Shown here: in pieces, positions 24,031 to 32,337 of the stretch
Position numbering within the stretch: position 1 is the first letter of the stretch
Layout: every line of letters starts with the position of its first letter
NCBI GenBank assembly: GCA_038236965.1
Contig: JBBRZF010000015.1
Coordinates: 1 to 34,178, forward strand
Reading direction: 5' to 3'
Length of the DNA stretch: 34,178 nucleotides
Source of the DNA: JBBRZF01 sp038236965
GTDB taxonomy: Bacteria; Acidobacteriota; Terriglobia; Terriglobales; Acidobacteriaceae
The notes under the pieces: model-generated
The model's database searches: none
Seen by the model: only the letters and a program-made list of their open reading frames with translations
Told to the model about the DNA's origin: nothing
Made by a program: the position numbers and the translations under genes

Positions 24031-25272
24031 TTATTCGTAACGCAAGGCTTCGATGGGGTCGAGTCGGGCGGCGCGGATGGCGGGGATCATGCCGCTGATG
24101 AGGCCTACGGCGGTGAGGATGATGGTCGCTACCAGCACCGTGCCGGGCGAGATGATGAGTTGGATGTCGGCGGCTTCGGCGTTTTTCGCCAGCGCGCTGT
24201 AGAAGGTCAGCTTGCCTACGGAAAACGAAATGATGTAGGAGAAGATGATTCCGGCGAGGCCTCCGGTGAAGGTGATGGCGAGGGCTTCGGCTAGAAACTG
24301 AAGCATGATGTCGCGTCGGCGCGCGCCGAGGGCTTTTTCGACGCCGATCTCGCGGGTGCGCTGGGTGACGGAGACGAGCATGATGTTCATGAGTCCGACG
24401 CCGCCGATGCCGAGGGTGAGCGTGCCGATGAAGGCGAGCAGGATCTTGAGACCGGTGGTGATGATCTCAAACTGGTTCATCTGCTTCATGGCGCTGAAGA
24501 CCTGCACGGCGCGGCGGTCTTCGGGCTTGAATCCGTAACGTGTGGCGAAGCTTGAGCGGACGGAGCGCTCGATCATTTCGTATTGGTTGCCCTCGTAATC
24601 GAGCCAGATGCCGTCGAGGTAGTGAGTGTCCTTGAGTTCGGACATGGCGGTGAATGGAATGTAGAGTTGGCGATTGATGTCGCTGTCGGCTTCCTGCATT
24701 TTTGCGTCGGCGACGCCGATGACTTCGAAGCTGAGGCCGTCGATGCGTACGTGTTCGCCGACCGCGTATTTTCCCGAGAACAATTTATCTTTTGCTTCCG
24801 AGCCGAGGACGACGACGCGCGCCTTCTGCAAGAGGTCTTCCTGGTTGTAGAAGCGGCCCTCTTGCATGTGCAGCACCTGGATGTTCTGGATGGAGGGATA
24901 ATCCCCCTGCACGTTGAAGGGGAAGGTTCGGTTGTCGTATTGCACCTGCGATTTTTTCTGCGCCTCGGGACTGACATGGGCGAGGAACGGGACGCTGGCA
25001 TTGAGGCGATCGATGTCTTCCAGGGTGAAGCGTATCTGGGTGCCGGCCTTCGTGCCTCCGGCCTGCATGGAACTTCGTCCGGGGAATACGCCCATGGCGT
25101 GCATTCCGAAGCTGGCAAAAATGGTGTGGATGGCGGCACCGAATCCGGCGCCGTAGGCGAGCAGAAGCACGACGGTGGCAATGCCCCATGCCATGCCGAC
25201 CATGGTGAGCGCGGAGCGGCGGCGATTGTGCTTGAGTGCGCCGTAAGCCTGTTGCAGCAAGTCGTGCGTCAT
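24031..25272 (-). CDS. FtsX/MacB-type ABC transporter permease
   Basis: 413 residues, the usual MacB-permease size. An N-terminal membrane helix (about 22-45, SALTMVGMAWGIATVVLLLAY) precedes a large periplasmic MacB-PCD-like domain (about 50-270). Three helices of the FtsX domain follow (about 275-405), with the conserved segments MNIMLVSVTQRTREIGVEKALGARRRDIMLQFLAEA and PAIRAARLDPIEALRYE at the C-terminus. Such permeases work with an ATPase of the MacB/LolD class in mechanotransmission or export of lipoproteins, peptides or drugs. No ATPase lies beside it. It is 15 bases downstream of a second permease of the same family, so the two are one operon and may form a heterodimer. The start is ATG 25272 with AGGG nearby. 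Substrate unknown. Confidence 0.9.
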   Translation of the reverse strand: MTHDLLQQAYGALKHNRRRSALTMVGMAWGIATVVLLLAYGAGFGAAIHTIFASFGMHAMGVFPGRSSMQAGGTKAGTQIRFTLEDIDRLNASVPFLAHVSPEAQKKSQVQYDNRTFPFNVQGDYPSIQNIQVLHMQEGRFYNQEDLLQKARVVVLGSEAKDKLFSGKYAVGEHVRIDGLSFEVIGVADAKMQEADSDINRQLYIPFTAMSELKDTHYLDGIWLDYEGNQYEMIERSVRSSFATRYGFKPEDRRAVQVFSAMKQMNQFEIITTGLKILLAFIGTLTLGIGGVGLMNIMLVSVTQRTREIGVEKALGARRRDIMLQFLAEALAITFTGGLAGIIFSYIISFSVGKLTFYSALAKNAEAADIQLIISPGTVLVATIILTAVGLISGMIPAIRAARLDPIEALRYE

Positions 25273-25287
25273 ATGCGTGGCCCTTGT

Positions 25288-26535
25288 TTAGTCGGCCCTG
25301 AGGGCGTCGACAGGAGTGAGCATGGCGGCTTTGCGCGCGGGATAAAGTCCGGCAACGATGCCGGCGATGGAGAGACAGGTGATAGCGAGGATGGCGGTTG
25401 CCGGCACCAGGCGCGGCGTGTCAAAGCCCTCAGGAGCGGGCAACATTGCCAGCGCAGCCATCAGACCTCCGGCGGCAAACATGCCGATGAGTCCGCTGCC
25501 CACGCAGAGGAAGACGCCCTCGATGAAGAACTGAGCGAGGATGCTGCGATTGGTTGCGCCGAGGGCTTTGCGAAGGCCGATCTCGCGGGTGCGTTCGGTG
25601 ACGGCGACCAGCATGATGTTGATGACGCCGATTCCGCCGAGGGCAAGCGTAACGATGCCAACGCTGCCAAGGAACATATTCATGGCGTCGAAGATCTTGC
25701 CCACCATCTCAGAGGATTTGACGGTGTCCCAATCTTCGAAGGCGTCCTCGTTCTTGTAATTGAAACCGTGATTGCGGGCGATGACGCGGCGCACTTCGTC
25801 GCGCGCGGTGAGGTGTTCGGCGCGGATATTGGGACGATAGTTGATGAAGGAGATCGAGTCAGGCTGCTTGGCGTCTTTTACGGGGAAGTAGGTGCTCATG
25901 GTGGAGTAAGGCATGTAGAGACGCGTGTTGGTGGAATTATTGTCGCCCTTGCCTACACTGCCGATGGTGCCGATGACTTCAAAACGAATGCCGTTGAGCA
26001 GCACGATACTGCCGAGGATAGGGCGTCCGGAAAAAAGATTCTTGGCGGCTTCCAAGCCGAGTACAACCACGTTTCGCCGCTGCTGCTCGTCCATCGGATT
26101 GAGCCAGCGTCCCTGTTCGAGCGGCAGGAAACGTATGTCTTTGAACTGGGGTTCGACGCCCACGACCTGTCCGTTGGCGGTGGCGTACTCGCTGACGGCG
26201 CGAATGTCTCCGCGATTGAGGACGGGCGAAGCCGAGCCGACGTGCCTGGCTTCGCGGACGATATCTTGATAATCCGCGTAGGTAAGTTCGTACTTACGGC
26301 CAGAGCTGGAGCTTCCCTCTACGGCGGGCGCCATGGCAGGAAAGATGAACATGATGTCCTGACCAAGTTGGGCGAGTTCTCTCTTGTTGCCCGAACGGAA
26401 GCCTTCGCCGAGTCCGACGAGTAGCAGGAGAGAGCCGACTCCCCAGGCGATTCCGAACATGGTGAGGAATGAACGCAGCTTGTGCGCCCAGAGCGTTCGA
26501 GCGATTTGCCCGAGAATATCCAGCATCATCCTCAT
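25288..26535 (-). CDS. FtsX/MacB-type ABC transporter permease, first of a pair
   Basis: 415 residues from ATG 26535. The frame stays open to 26625, but this start is 9 bases after GTAGG and begins with the family's typical N-terminus (MLDILGQIARTLWAHKLRSFLTMFGIAWGVGSLLLLVGLGEG). The layout is one helix, a periplasmic MacB-PCD-like domain (about 50-265), then three FtsX helices, with INIMLVAVTERTREIGLRKALGATNRSILAQFFIEG and a C-terminal GLYPARKAAMLTPVDALR. The paired permease follows 15 bases later. The pair resembles its neighbour strongly in layout but not residue by residue, as expected for a heterodimer. No cognate ATPase or membrane-fusion protein is in the window. It is divergent from the ppiD-like gene, 180 bases away. 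Confidence 0.9.
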   Translation of the reverse strand: MRMMLDILGQIARTLWAHKLRSFLTMFGIAWGVGSLLLLVGLGEGFRSGNKRELAQLGQDIMFIFPAMAPAVEGSSSSGRKYELTYADYQDIVREARHVGSASPVLNRGDIRAVSEYATANGQVVGVEPQFKDIRFLPLEQGRWLNPMDEQQRRNVVVLGLEAAKNLFSGRPILGSIVLLNGIRFEVIGTIGSVGKGDNNSTNTRLYMPYSTMSTYFPVKDAKQPDSISFINYRPNIRAEHLTARDEVRRVIARNHGFNYKNEDAFEDWDTVKSSEMVGKIFDAMNMFLGSVGIVTLALGGIGVINIMLVAVTERTREIGLRKALGATNRSILAQFFIEGVFLCVGSGLIGMFAAGGLMAALAMLPAPEGFDTPRLVPATAILAITCLSIAGIVAGLYPARKAAMLTPVDALRAD

Positions 26536-26638
26536 AAACACACCTACGAAAAATAGACGGATGGAGTTCCGCAAAGTTTGCGATGTACTCGCGATTTTCA
26601 CGGGGATTGAAGGGATGTTCTGCAATGAGGCACTTTGC

Positions 26639-26647
26639 TGGTAAAAT
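26639..26647 (+). promoter_or_regulatory. Putative extended -10 promoter of the ppiD-like gene
   Basis: TGGTAAAAT matches an extended -10 element (TGnTAtAAT), 69 bases upstream of the ATG at 26716. No good -35 is visible at the usual distance, which extended -10 promoters can tolerate. Confidence 0.4.
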
Positions 26648-26715
26648 AATGGATTCGCGAACCCTAAATCTGTAAGCCACTAGGTAAGGGTGCGTTTCTC
26701 TGGAGCTATAGGAAA

Positions 26716-28686
26716 ATGATTCGATTTCTGCAAACCCCCGGCCCGACGAAAAAAATCCTGCTGGGCGGCCTCCTTCTGATTATCTGCGCGACGATGGTTT
26801 ACTCGCTCATCCCGGGCGGCAGTCTTGGCGACTCCTTCAACCAAAATCCGCAGACGCTTGCCCGAGTAGGTTCGGAGCAGATCTCGCTTCAGGAAGTTGA
26901 CAAGATGGCGACGCAAATGGGTCGCCAGCAATTCCCGCGCGGATTCCCTCCTCAACTGCTGCCTCTAATGCGCAAGAACGCGATAGAAGCCCTGGTGATG
27001 CAGAAGGCCGCGGTGGAAGAAGCGGACCGCATGGGACTGAAGGTGAGCGACGATGAACTGCGCAGCGAATTGCAGCACGGACCCATCGCTCAGCAGTTGT
27101 ATCCGGACGGCAAGTTTATCGGCGATGAGGCCTACAAGTCGTTCGTGCAAGGCCAGTTCCAGATGAGCACGGCACAGTTTGAAGATTTGGTGAAGCGCGA
27201 CATCACCATCCGCAAACTGCGTAGCGTGATCGAAGGCGGCGTGACCGTTTCGAACGCGGACCTGATGAGTGCGTATAAGCAGATGAACGTGAAAGTGAAA
27301 TTTGATTACGCGGTGCTTTCGCTGGAAGACGTGAGCAAGACGATCAATCCGAACGACGCGGAATTGCGCGCTTATTACGAGAAGAACAAAGACGCGCTGA
27401 AAGATGCGATTCCGGAACAGCGCAAGGCTGCCTACATCCTGGTTGACGCCGCCAAACTGGCGAATGCCGCGAAGGCGACGAACGACGACCTGAGCGCTTA
27501 CTACAAGCAGCACCAGGACGATTTCCGCGTACCCGAATCGGTCACGGTGAGCCACATCCTGATCAAGACTCCTCCGCCGGGCGCGGATGGCAAAGTCGAT
27601 TCGAAGGCCGTGGATGCGGCCAAAGCGAAAGCCGAGGATGTACTGAAACAGGTGAAGGCCGGTGGAAATTTTGCTGAGCTGGCGAAGAAGAATTCCGACG
27701 ACAAGTCGAGCGCAGTAAATGGCGGCAGCCTGGGTCCGATCACGAAGGGACGCACCGTGCCCGAGTTCGAGCAGGCGGCGTTCTCGCTAAATAAAGGACA
27801 AACGAGCGGCGTCGTAAAGACGAGCTACGGCTTCCACATCCTCAAGGTGGAAGACAAGACTTCTGCGCACCAGCAGACGCTGGAGGAAGTGAAAGCACAG
27901 ATTGAACCCATCGTCGCGCGCACCAAGGCGCAGGCGGAAGTGGATCGCATGGGGCGCACACTGGAAGCAGAAGCGCGCACCAGGGGCATGCAGCAAGCTG
28001 CGGCGAGTCGCGGATTGCAGGTGACGGAATCCGGCTACTTCGCGCGAACGGAGAACGTTCCGGGCGTGAGTTCGCCGCAGTTCATGGATGCGGTATTTGC
28101 CAACAAGGTGAAATCGCCTCCGCTGGCGGTGAGCGTGCCGCAAGGCGTGGCCATCGTTCAGACGGTGGATGTAAAGCCGGCTGCGACTCCGACGTTCGAG
28201 CAGGTAAAAGACAAGCTGTTGACGCAGTTCCGTCAGGACCGCGCGCAACAGGCGATCGCGCAACGCTTGCAGGAATTGGCCGACAAGGCCCGTTCGGAAC
28301 ATAACCTGCGCGCGGCGGCAAAAGCCGTTGGCGCAACCGTGAAGACGAGCGACCTGGTGACTCCAGCCTCGCAGGTTCCGGATGTAGGCGCAATGTCTGG
28401 ACAGGCAGCGGTCATCTTCGACATGAAGCCGGGCGAGATCAGCAACGCGGTTCAGGCAGGACAGTCGGGTGTCGTTATGCAGTTACTGGAAAAGCAGGAA
28501 CCCTCGCCAGCTGACTTCGACAAATCGAAGAAACAGCTTCGCGACCAACTGCTGGCCCGCAAGCGCAGCGAAGTGCTGGAACTGTTCGTTGCCAACCTGC
28601 GTCAGCGTATGGAAAAAGACGGGAAGATCAAGATCAACGAGAAGCTGCTGGCGCAAGTGACGCAGCAGGGCGGCAACACTCCGTAA
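26716..28686 (+). CDS. ppiD: PpiD-like periplasmic peptidyl-prolyl isomerase / foldase
   Basis: 656 residues from ATG 26716, with AGGAAA just upstream. A single N-terminal membrane anchor (about 14-32, ILLGGLLLIICATMVYSLI) is followed by a SurA/PpiD-type chaperone region (about 45-260: LARVGSEQISLQEVDKMATQ, ALVMQKAAVEEADRMGLKVSDDELR, FEDLVKRDITIRKLRSVI). One parvulin domain sits at about 270-380 (VTVSHILIKTPPPGADGK, FAELAKKNSDD, NGGSLGPITKG, TSYGFHILKVEDK). A second region resembling a degenerate parvulin-plus-linker continues to about 600. Size and order match PpiD, which assists folding of exported proteins at the SecYEG exit. The terminator at 28700 follows directly. It is divergent from the permease operon. 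Family is secure; whether the isomerase is active is untested here. Confidence 0.9.
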   Translation: MIRFLQTPGPTKKILLGGLLLIICATMVYSLIPGGSLGDSFNQNPQTLARVGSEQISLQEVDKMATQMGRQQFPRGFPPQLLPLMRKNAIEALVMQKAAVEEADRMGLKVSDDELRSELQHGPIAQQLYPDGKFIGDEAYKSFVQGQFQMSTAQFEDLVKRDITIRKLRSVIEGGVTVSNADLMSAYKQMNVKVKFDYAVLSLEDVSKTINPNDAELRAYYEKNKDALKDAIPEQRKAAYILVDAAKLANAAKATNDDLSAYYKQHQDDFRVPESVTVSHILIKTPPPGADGKVDSKAVDAAKAKAEDVLKQVKAGGNFAELAKKNSDDKSSAVNGGSLGPITKGRTVPEFEQAAFSLNKGQTSGVVKTSYGFHILKVEDKTSAHQQTLEEVKAQIEPIVARTKAQAEVDRMGRTLEAEARTRGMQQAAASRGLQVTESGYFARTENVPGVSSPQFMDAVFANKVKSPPLAVSVPQGVAIVQTVDVKPAATPTFEQVKDKLLTQFRQDRAQQAIAQRLQELADKARSEHNLRAAAKAVGATVKTSDLVTPASQVPDVGAMSGQAAVIFDMKPGEISNAVQAGQSGVVMQLLEKQEPSPADFDKSKKQLRDQLLARKRSEVLELFVANLRQRMEKDGKIKINEKLLAQVTQQGGNTP

Positions 28687-28699
28687 TCTTGTGTTTTCG

Positions 28700-28739
28700 A
28701 AAAAAGAAGGGAAGCGGGGATCCGCTTCCCTTCTTTTTT
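28700..28739. terminator. Bidirectional terminator between ppiD-like gene and the convergent gene
   Basis: A perfect 18-bp stem (28700-28717 with 28722-28739) around GGAT, with six A-T pairs at the base. It gives a T-run on both strands and serves the plus gene ending at 28686 and the minus gene ending at 28754. Confidence 0.93.
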
Positions 28740-28753
28740 GTGCGGGGGAGAAG

Positions 28754-29251
28754 CTATTCTTCGTCTTCGTCCTCGTCGGCGAGGGATGCGGATTCTGTGT
28801 TCGTTTTGCAGACAGTGATCTTTCCGTGTGCATCGATGCAATGGTTGGAGAAGAGGCGGACGGCGCGCTGGTCGGCCTCGTCGGCTTCCGAGATTAGTTT
28901 CATGGAGAGCACGGTGAACTTGAGTTCATCGGGTTCGTCGTCCTGCTTGATGACGAGGTCTTTGCGGGCGAGGCGGAAGTCAACGTCTTCGCCGAGCGGG
29001 AGCAACACTTCTTTGCGCGTGCGTATGCGATAAACCACCTTGTCGCTCTTGAGCGTGAACTCGCGACAAAGGCCTTCGGGACCGCCGCCGCCCGTCATTC
29101 CCCCACCAATCACATCCATGATTCCCTTGTGCTCCGCACCCATGCATGACACGACGCTCATCCGAACAATGGTTCCCTTTCTATAGAAATGCGCGTTCGC
29201 CGACAGCGGCAGTAACACGACTAAGGTGAGCAACAGGAAACGAAGTTTCAT
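28754..29251 (-). CDS. Small secreted protein with acidic tail, function unknown
   Basis: 165 residues from ATG 29251, six bases after GGAGG. The frame extends upstream to 30514, but that part is the antisense of the metallopeptidase gene and is not coding. A signal peptide (MKLRFLLLTLVVLLPLSANA, cut before HF) precedes a beta-rich domain: FYRKGTIVRMSVVSCMGAEHKG, a Gly-rich IGGGMTGGGG stretch, VVYRIRTRKEVLLPLGEDVDFRLARKD and a helix with DEADQRAVRLFSNHC. The last 15 residues are acidic (ADEDEDEE), after a Thr/Ser-rich segment. Four Cys in the mature part suggest two disulfides. I recognise no family. It is transcribed away from the metallopeptidase and ends at the shared terminator. Confidence 0.78.
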   Translation of the reverse strand: MKLRFLLLTLVVLLPLSANAHFYRKGTIVRMSVVSCMGAEHKGIMDVIGGGMTGGGGPEGLCREFTLKSDKVVYRIRTRKEVLLPLGEDVDFRLARKDLVIKQDDEPDELKFTVLSMKLISEADEADQRAVRLFSNHCIDAHGKITVCKTNTESASLADEDEDEE

Positions 29252-29446
29252 GGGAACCTCCGACCGAGAGTGCGGGTTCACTCTCACAGGAATATATCGG
29301 CGGAGCAGGAAGGGGACTTGAGGCGATGGCGGAAACTGGAGAGCCGAAGAACTTGGATTGTCGGCGGAGGCGTTGGGGGAATAAGATGGTCGGTCAGACG
29401 GAACGGGCTTTGCGCCATCATCTCTAACGACGAGCGAGGCAACACC

Positions 29447-31558
29447 TTGCGCCTTATCAGCAGAAAACCCATTGTGATGTTTGCGGCAGTTTTGATCCTG
29501 TGTGCGATTGCATTCGCGACCGCCGCGAGCCAGGAGAAATCGATGAACCCGACAACACCCGTGCAGCCGGCATGGATGAAGGATTCTGTCGCCAAGTTGG
29601 AGGCCGATCTGGTGGCGAAGTATGGCGAAGCCGACCGCACTCGTGCGCATCGCGGAGTGTCCCAGGTTGCGCAGTTCTGGCGCTCGGAAGATGGCGACGC
29701 CGCGGCGATGCACGAGTTTGCCATGACGAACTTCGCCGGCAGCCCGGCAGCGCTGGATACGATGTTCTCGCGCTACGAGAGACTGTTCGAACAGCTTGAC
29801 GGACACATGCAGGAGATCACGCGCGAGTTCCGCACGCAGAGCGACCTGGCCCTGGGTCCGATCGAGCCGTTTGACGAGATGTTCGCCGGTTATGACGCGT
29901 CGGCGCACGTGAACGACGACTTCTTCCAGAACAAGATCGCCTTCACCGTGCTGTTGAATTTCCCGCTGACCACGCTCGATCAGCGTTTGAAGGATGGGCA
30001 GACCTGGACGCGGCGCCAGTGGGCGGAAGCGCGATTGGCGCAACGCTTTTCGAAGCGCGTACCGGCCGATGTGAGCCTGGCCATCGCGCAGGCTTCGAGT
30101 GAGGGCGAGCGCTACATTTCCGAATACAACGTGTGGATGCATCACCTGGTCAACGATAAGGGCGAGCGTCTGTTCCCGGCAAAGATGCGGTTGCTTTCGC
30201 ACTGGAACCTGCGCGACGAGTTGAAGGGCGATTACGCGGACCCTCAGAATGGGCTGGCAAAACAGCGCGCCATCCAGCAGGTGATGGAACGCATTGTGAC
30301 GCAAACGATTCCTGAGGTTGTGGTGAACAATCCGGGAGTGGACTGGAATCCGTGGACGAACGAGGTGAAGACTGCGGCGGTGAAGGATTCCGACATGGCT
30401 CCGGTTGCGAATCCGTCGAACAAGCCGGAACCGGACACGCGTTACGCAGTGCTGTTGCGTAGCTACCAGGCGGTGCGGAAGGTTGATCCGTATTCTCCGA
30501 CGGCGCCGACACACATCGCGCGCCGCTTTGAAGAAGATCGCGAGATACCGGAAGCGCGCGTGAAGGCTATGCTGGAAAAAGTGCTTTCGTCACCAGAGGC
30601 AGCACAAACGGCGAAGCTCATCGAGAAGAGGCTTGGACGTCCGCTGGAGCCATTCGACATCTGGTACAACGGCTTCCGCGCCAAGAGCAAATACAGCGAA
30701 GCGGAGCTCGACCAGATCGTGGCGAAGAAGTATCCGACGGCGGAAGCCTACCGGCAGGACATCCCGAACATGCTGGTGAAGCTTGGCTTCCCGAAAGAAC
30801 GGGCGGAATACATTGCGGCGAACATCGCGGTGGACCCGGCACGCGGTTCGGGACACGCGATGGGCGCGCAGATGAGGCAGGCAAAGGCGCACCTGCGTAC
30901 GCGCGTCGAAAAGACGGGCATGAATTACAAAGGCTACAATATCGCCGTTCACGAGATGGGACACAACGTGGAGCAGACGCTTTCGCTGAACGACATCGAC
31001 TATTTTTCGATTGCAGGCGTTCCGAACACGGCGTTCACCGAGGCGCTGGCTTTCGTCTTCCAGGCACAGGATCTGGAGTTACTGGGATTGACCCAACCGG
31101 ACCCGCAGAGCGATGCACTGAAGACTCTGAATGATTTCTGGGGAACGTATGAGATCGCCGGGGTAGCGCTGGTGGACATGGGCGTGTGGCACTGGATGTA
31201 CGACCATCCGCAGGCGACCCCGGCGCAGTTGAAGGAAGCGACGTTGAACATCTCGAAAGAGATTTGGAACAAGTATTATGCACCGCTGTTCCACAAGAAA
31301 GATGTTGTGCTGCTGGGAATCTATTCGCACATGATCGATTCGTTCATGTACCTGCCGGATTATCCGATCGGACATTTGATCGCGCACCAGATCGAAGAAA
31401 AGATGCGCAAGACAGGATCTATCGGTCCGGAATTCGAGCGCATGGCGAAGACAGGGCGAATCGCGCCAGACCTGTGGATGAAGAACGCAACGGGTGCGCC
31501 GGTTGGTCCAGAAGCAATGTTGGAAGCGACGGACAGGGCGCTGAAGACAGTGAAGTAG
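29447..31558 (+). CDS. Secreted zinc metallopeptidase, HExxH (gluzincin, M3-like)
   Basis: 703 residues from TTG 29447. I choose this because it gives a basic N-terminus before a signal peptide (RLISRKPIVMFAAVLILCAIAFATAA, cut near SQEK), with GAGG about 8 bases upstream; ATG 29477 would begin inside the hydrophobic part. The frame stays open to 29270. The core has HEMGH (H502, E503, H506) and a Glu 26 residues later in TAFTEALAFVF (E532), the ligand spacing of gluzincins. The long helical N-terminal part and central HExxH recall the M3 oligopeptidase fold, but no closer family is certain. The predicted location is periplasmic or extracellular. The next gene upstream is divergent. A terminator follows at 31631. 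Confidence 0.82.
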   Translation: MRLISRKPIVMFAAVLILCAIAFATAASQEKSMNPTTPVQPAWMKDSVAKLEADLVAKYGEADRTRAHRGVSQVAQFWRSEDGDAAAMHEFAMTNFAGSPAALDTMFSRYERLFEQLDGHMQEITREFRTQSDLALGPIEPFDEMFAGYDASAHVNDDFFQNKIAFTVLLNFPLTTLDQRLKDGQTWTRRQWAEARLAQRFSKRVPADVSLAIAQASSEGERYISEYNVWMHHLVNDKGERLFPAKMRLLSHWNLRDELKGDYADPQNGLAKQRAIQQVMERIVTQTIPEVVVNNPGVDWNPWTNEVKTAAVKDSDMAPVANPSNKPEPDTRYAVLLRSYQAVRKVDPYSPTAPTHIARRFEEDREIPEARVKAMLEKVLSSPEAAQTAKLIEKRLGRPLEPFDIWYNGFRAKSKYSEAELDQIVAKKYPTAEAYRQDIPNMLVKLGFPKERAEYIAANIAVDPARGSGHAMGAQMRQAKAHLRTRVEKTGMNYKGYNIAVHEMGHNVEQTLSLNDIDYFSIAGVPNTAFTEALAFVFQAQDLELLGLTQPDPQSDALKTLNDFWGTYEIAGVALVDMGVWHWMYDHPQATPAQLKEATLNISKEIWNKYYAPLFHKKDVVLLGIYSHMIDSFMYLPDYPIGHLIAHQIEEKMRKTGSIGPEFERMAKTGRIAPDLWMKNATGAPVGPEAMLEATDRALKTVK

Positions 31559-31630
31559 TACAGGTAAGAGGCAGTAGGTATAGGAATTGGGGAAAAACAA
31601 AACCGAAAGACAAAACCGAAAACGAGGGAG

Positions 31631-31659
31631 GCCGGGAGAAGATTTCCGGCTTCTTTTTT
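31631..31659 (+). terminator. Terminator of the metallopeptidase gene
   Basis: A 7-bp stem (31631-31637 with 31644-31650, one G-T pair) has a 6-base loop and is followed by TTCTTTTTT. It lies 72 bases after the stop. The rest of the gap 31559-31851 holds nothing I can support. Confidence 0.6.
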
Positions 31660-31851
31660 GGGGCGAAGCAAGCACCTAAAGAGTCAACTCCAAAATCGGC
31701 TCTCAGCGGTTATTCTGCATTTTGACGTGGAAGTACAGGCACCTTGCGTAACACCTTAGTAATGTCCGGTTGGCGTTAGTTCCAGAGTACAATCTGCCAA
31801 CAAGCACAGAACCAGATTCATGTCACTCCCCCGGTCCTAAAGGTCGAAACG

Positions 31852-32169
31852 ATGAAATCTGTAAGAAATTTTTCGCTAATGTTGGTGGCTATCAGTCTTC
31901 TCTCACTTCTGCCGGCGTTTGCCGCTGACAGTGGCCGCAAGGTGAAAGAACAGGTTCAGCCTGTATATCCCGAGATGGCGAAGACCATGAATATCAGTGG
32001 GGCCGTTCGCCTGGAAGTAGTAGTGACCGCACAAGGCACGGTGAAGAGCGCCAAGGTTCTGGGCGGACATCCCATGCTGGCTGACTCGGCGGTTCGCGCC
32101 GTGAAGAACTGGAAGTATGAGCCCGGCGCTGAAGAGGTCGTGACGGTCACACTTAATTTCAAGCCATAA
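31852..32169 (+). CDS. Secreted TonB C-terminal-domain protein
   Basis: 105 residues from ATG 31852. A signal peptide (MKSVRNFSLMLVAISLLSLLPAFA, cut before ADS) is followed directly by a TonB C-terminal-like domain (about 33-105): VQPVYPEMAKTMNISGAVRLEVVVTAQGTVKSAKVLGGHPMLADSAVRAVKNWKYEPG. That is the complete pattern of YP.xA...ISG.V.L.V.V...G.V....V..G.P.L...A..AV..W.Y.P. It lacks the membrane anchor and Pro-rich stalk of real TonB, so it is a free periplasmic domain; Acidobacteriota encode many. Its role may be protein-protein contact with outer membrane receptors, by inference. No receptor or ExbBD is adjacent. Confidence 0.9.
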   Translation: MKSVRNFSLMLVAISLLSLLPAFAADSGRKVKEQVQPVYPEMAKTMNISGAVRLEVVVTAQGTVKSAKVLGGHPMLADSAVRAVKNWKYEPGAEEVVTVTLNFKP

Positions 32170-32337
32170 TGGATTTGCTCCGCTCCGCTGAAACGCGCCC
32201 AACCAGGGCTCGTTTCTTGTGTGCGCCACATCACAGGCTGTTGCCTTCCTCTCCCGCTACAATTTCCTAAAGGACGCGCGCGCCAAGCGCAGCGCCTGAT
32301 ATGAACGAGCGCCTACGGTGCTCACGGGAAAATCACC

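Noticed and set aside
24583..26424. 613-codon open frame on the plus strand
   Set aside because: Antisense across both MacB-type permeases, whose family motifs are clear.
29252..30514. Upstream extension of the 28754-29251 frame to 586 codons
   Set aside because: The added part is antisense to the metallopeptidase gene, while ATG 29251 has a strong ribosome site and signal peptide.
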